Source: Patescibacteria group bacterium
GTDB lineage: Bacteria; Patescibacteriota; Patescibacteriia; 2-12-FULL-60-25
Direction: 5' to 3'
NCBI GenBank assembly: GCA_018061485.1
Contig: JAGOUA010000038.1
Coordinates: 1-6,483, forward strand
Length of the DNA: 6,483 nt
In this document: positions 6,287 to 6,483 of the stretch, piece after piece
Position numbering within the stretch: the stretch's first letter is position 1
Layout of the letters: each line of letters starts with the position of its first letter
Position numbers and translations under genes: made by a program
The notes under the pieces: model-generated
The model's input: the letters and a program-made list of their open reading frames with translations, nothing else
Database searches by the model: none
What the model was told of the DNA's origin: nothing

Positions 6287-6483
6287 TCAAGCAAAACCAC
6301 TATCTCGCGCAACGTGTCGCCATGCTCGAACAGGAAACACAAGCGTCGCGCGCACGATACGCTTCCAACGCCCCGGCTCAATAGCGAGCCTCCATGCCCA
6401 CTCCAGCCCAAGCAGACGCAAGACCTTGGGAGCGCGAGGCTTGATTCCGGACCACATATCAAACGCTCCACCCACGCCTACAA
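6287..6483 (-). CDS. WecG/TagA/CpsF-family glycosyltransferase, C-terminal fragment (N-terminus outside window)
   Basis: The minus-strand frame is open to the right edge and stops at TGA (6289-6287). The 64 visible residues read VGVGGAFDMWSG, then IKPRAPKVLRLLGLEW, then AWRLAIEPGRWKRIVRA and a short tail. This is the characteristic C-terminus of the family (GVGGAFD..G...RAP.....GLEW..RL..EP.R..R). Full-length members have about 240-260 residues, so roughly three quarters of the gene lies beyond the edge. The family transfers N-acetylmannosamine-type sugars to a lipid-linked acceptor on the cytoplasmic side, as in wall teichoic acid linkage-unit, enterobacterial common antigen or capsule synthesis. 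In this organism, surface polysaccharide synthesis is the likely context, and the exact sugar cannot be told. The GTG at 6475 is inside the conserved motif and is not the start. It runs convergent to the pilin-fusion operon and so is probably a separate transcription unit. Confidence 0.92.
   Translation of the reverse strand, partial: VGVGGAFDMWSGIKPRAPKVLRLLGLEWAWRLAIEPGRWKRIVRATLVFPVRAWRHVARDSGFA

Noticed and set aside
5793..6290. Minus-strand reading frame of 165 codons spanning the convergent region
   Set aside because: It overlaps the small membrane gene, the terminator and the 3' end of the fusion gene in another phase, and its product shows no recognisable domain.
1..6483. tRNA, rRNA, CRISPR array, insertion sequence or integration site
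   Set aside because: No cloverleaf, rRNA-like, regularly spaced repeat or transposase-like sequence was seen on either strand.

Overview
The window looks like part of the genome of a Candidate Phyla Radiation (Patescibacteria) bacterium. The main evidence is a two-helix pilin domain of the T4SS_pilin type (PF18895-like, ending in a W-N-V-N-P-D-L-V signature), which is widespread in that group. It sits beside a membrane-anchored PD40-like propeller and a membrane-anchored DsbA-like protein. Base composition is moderately GC-rich, and TAA, TAG and TGA all appear to act as stops (genetic code 11). The phylum assignment is an inference from gene content, with no marker gene in view.

From the left edge to 5963 there are four genes on the + strand. 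First is the 3' part of a long Ala/Gln/Glu-rich coiled-coil protein with C-terminal membrane helices (to 1661). A short intergenic region follows, holding an inverted repeat that overlaps an extended -10-like element (1682-1705). Then come three tightly packed genes, separated by 3 nt and 1 nt: a single-pass membrane protein with an exported beta-propeller (1748-2989), a membrane-anchored thioredoxin-fold protein with a C-T-H-C active site (2993-3661), and a 766-residue secreted or membrane protein (3663-5963). That last protein joins a signal peptide, a T4SS-type pilin domain, a papain-like C39-family peptidase domain and a C-terminal alpha/beta-hydrolase-like domain.

A hairpin at 5969-6003 separates this operon from a convergent minus-strand pair. 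These are a 69-residue single-pass membrane protein (6214-6005, with a good Shine-Dalgarno site) and, upstream of it, the C-terminal end of a WecG/TagA/CpsF-family glycosyltransferase (6483-6287, cut by the window edge).

Taken together, the + strand operon looks like an envelope or cell-surface module. The DsbA-like protein is well placed to oxidise the giant pilin fusion, whose exported catalytic part carries 13 cysteines, while the propeller and the coiled-coil protein could act as scaffold or assembly partners. The most noteworthy item is the pilin-peptidase-hydrolase fusion. No function has been demonstrated from the sequence, and substrates cannot be named.
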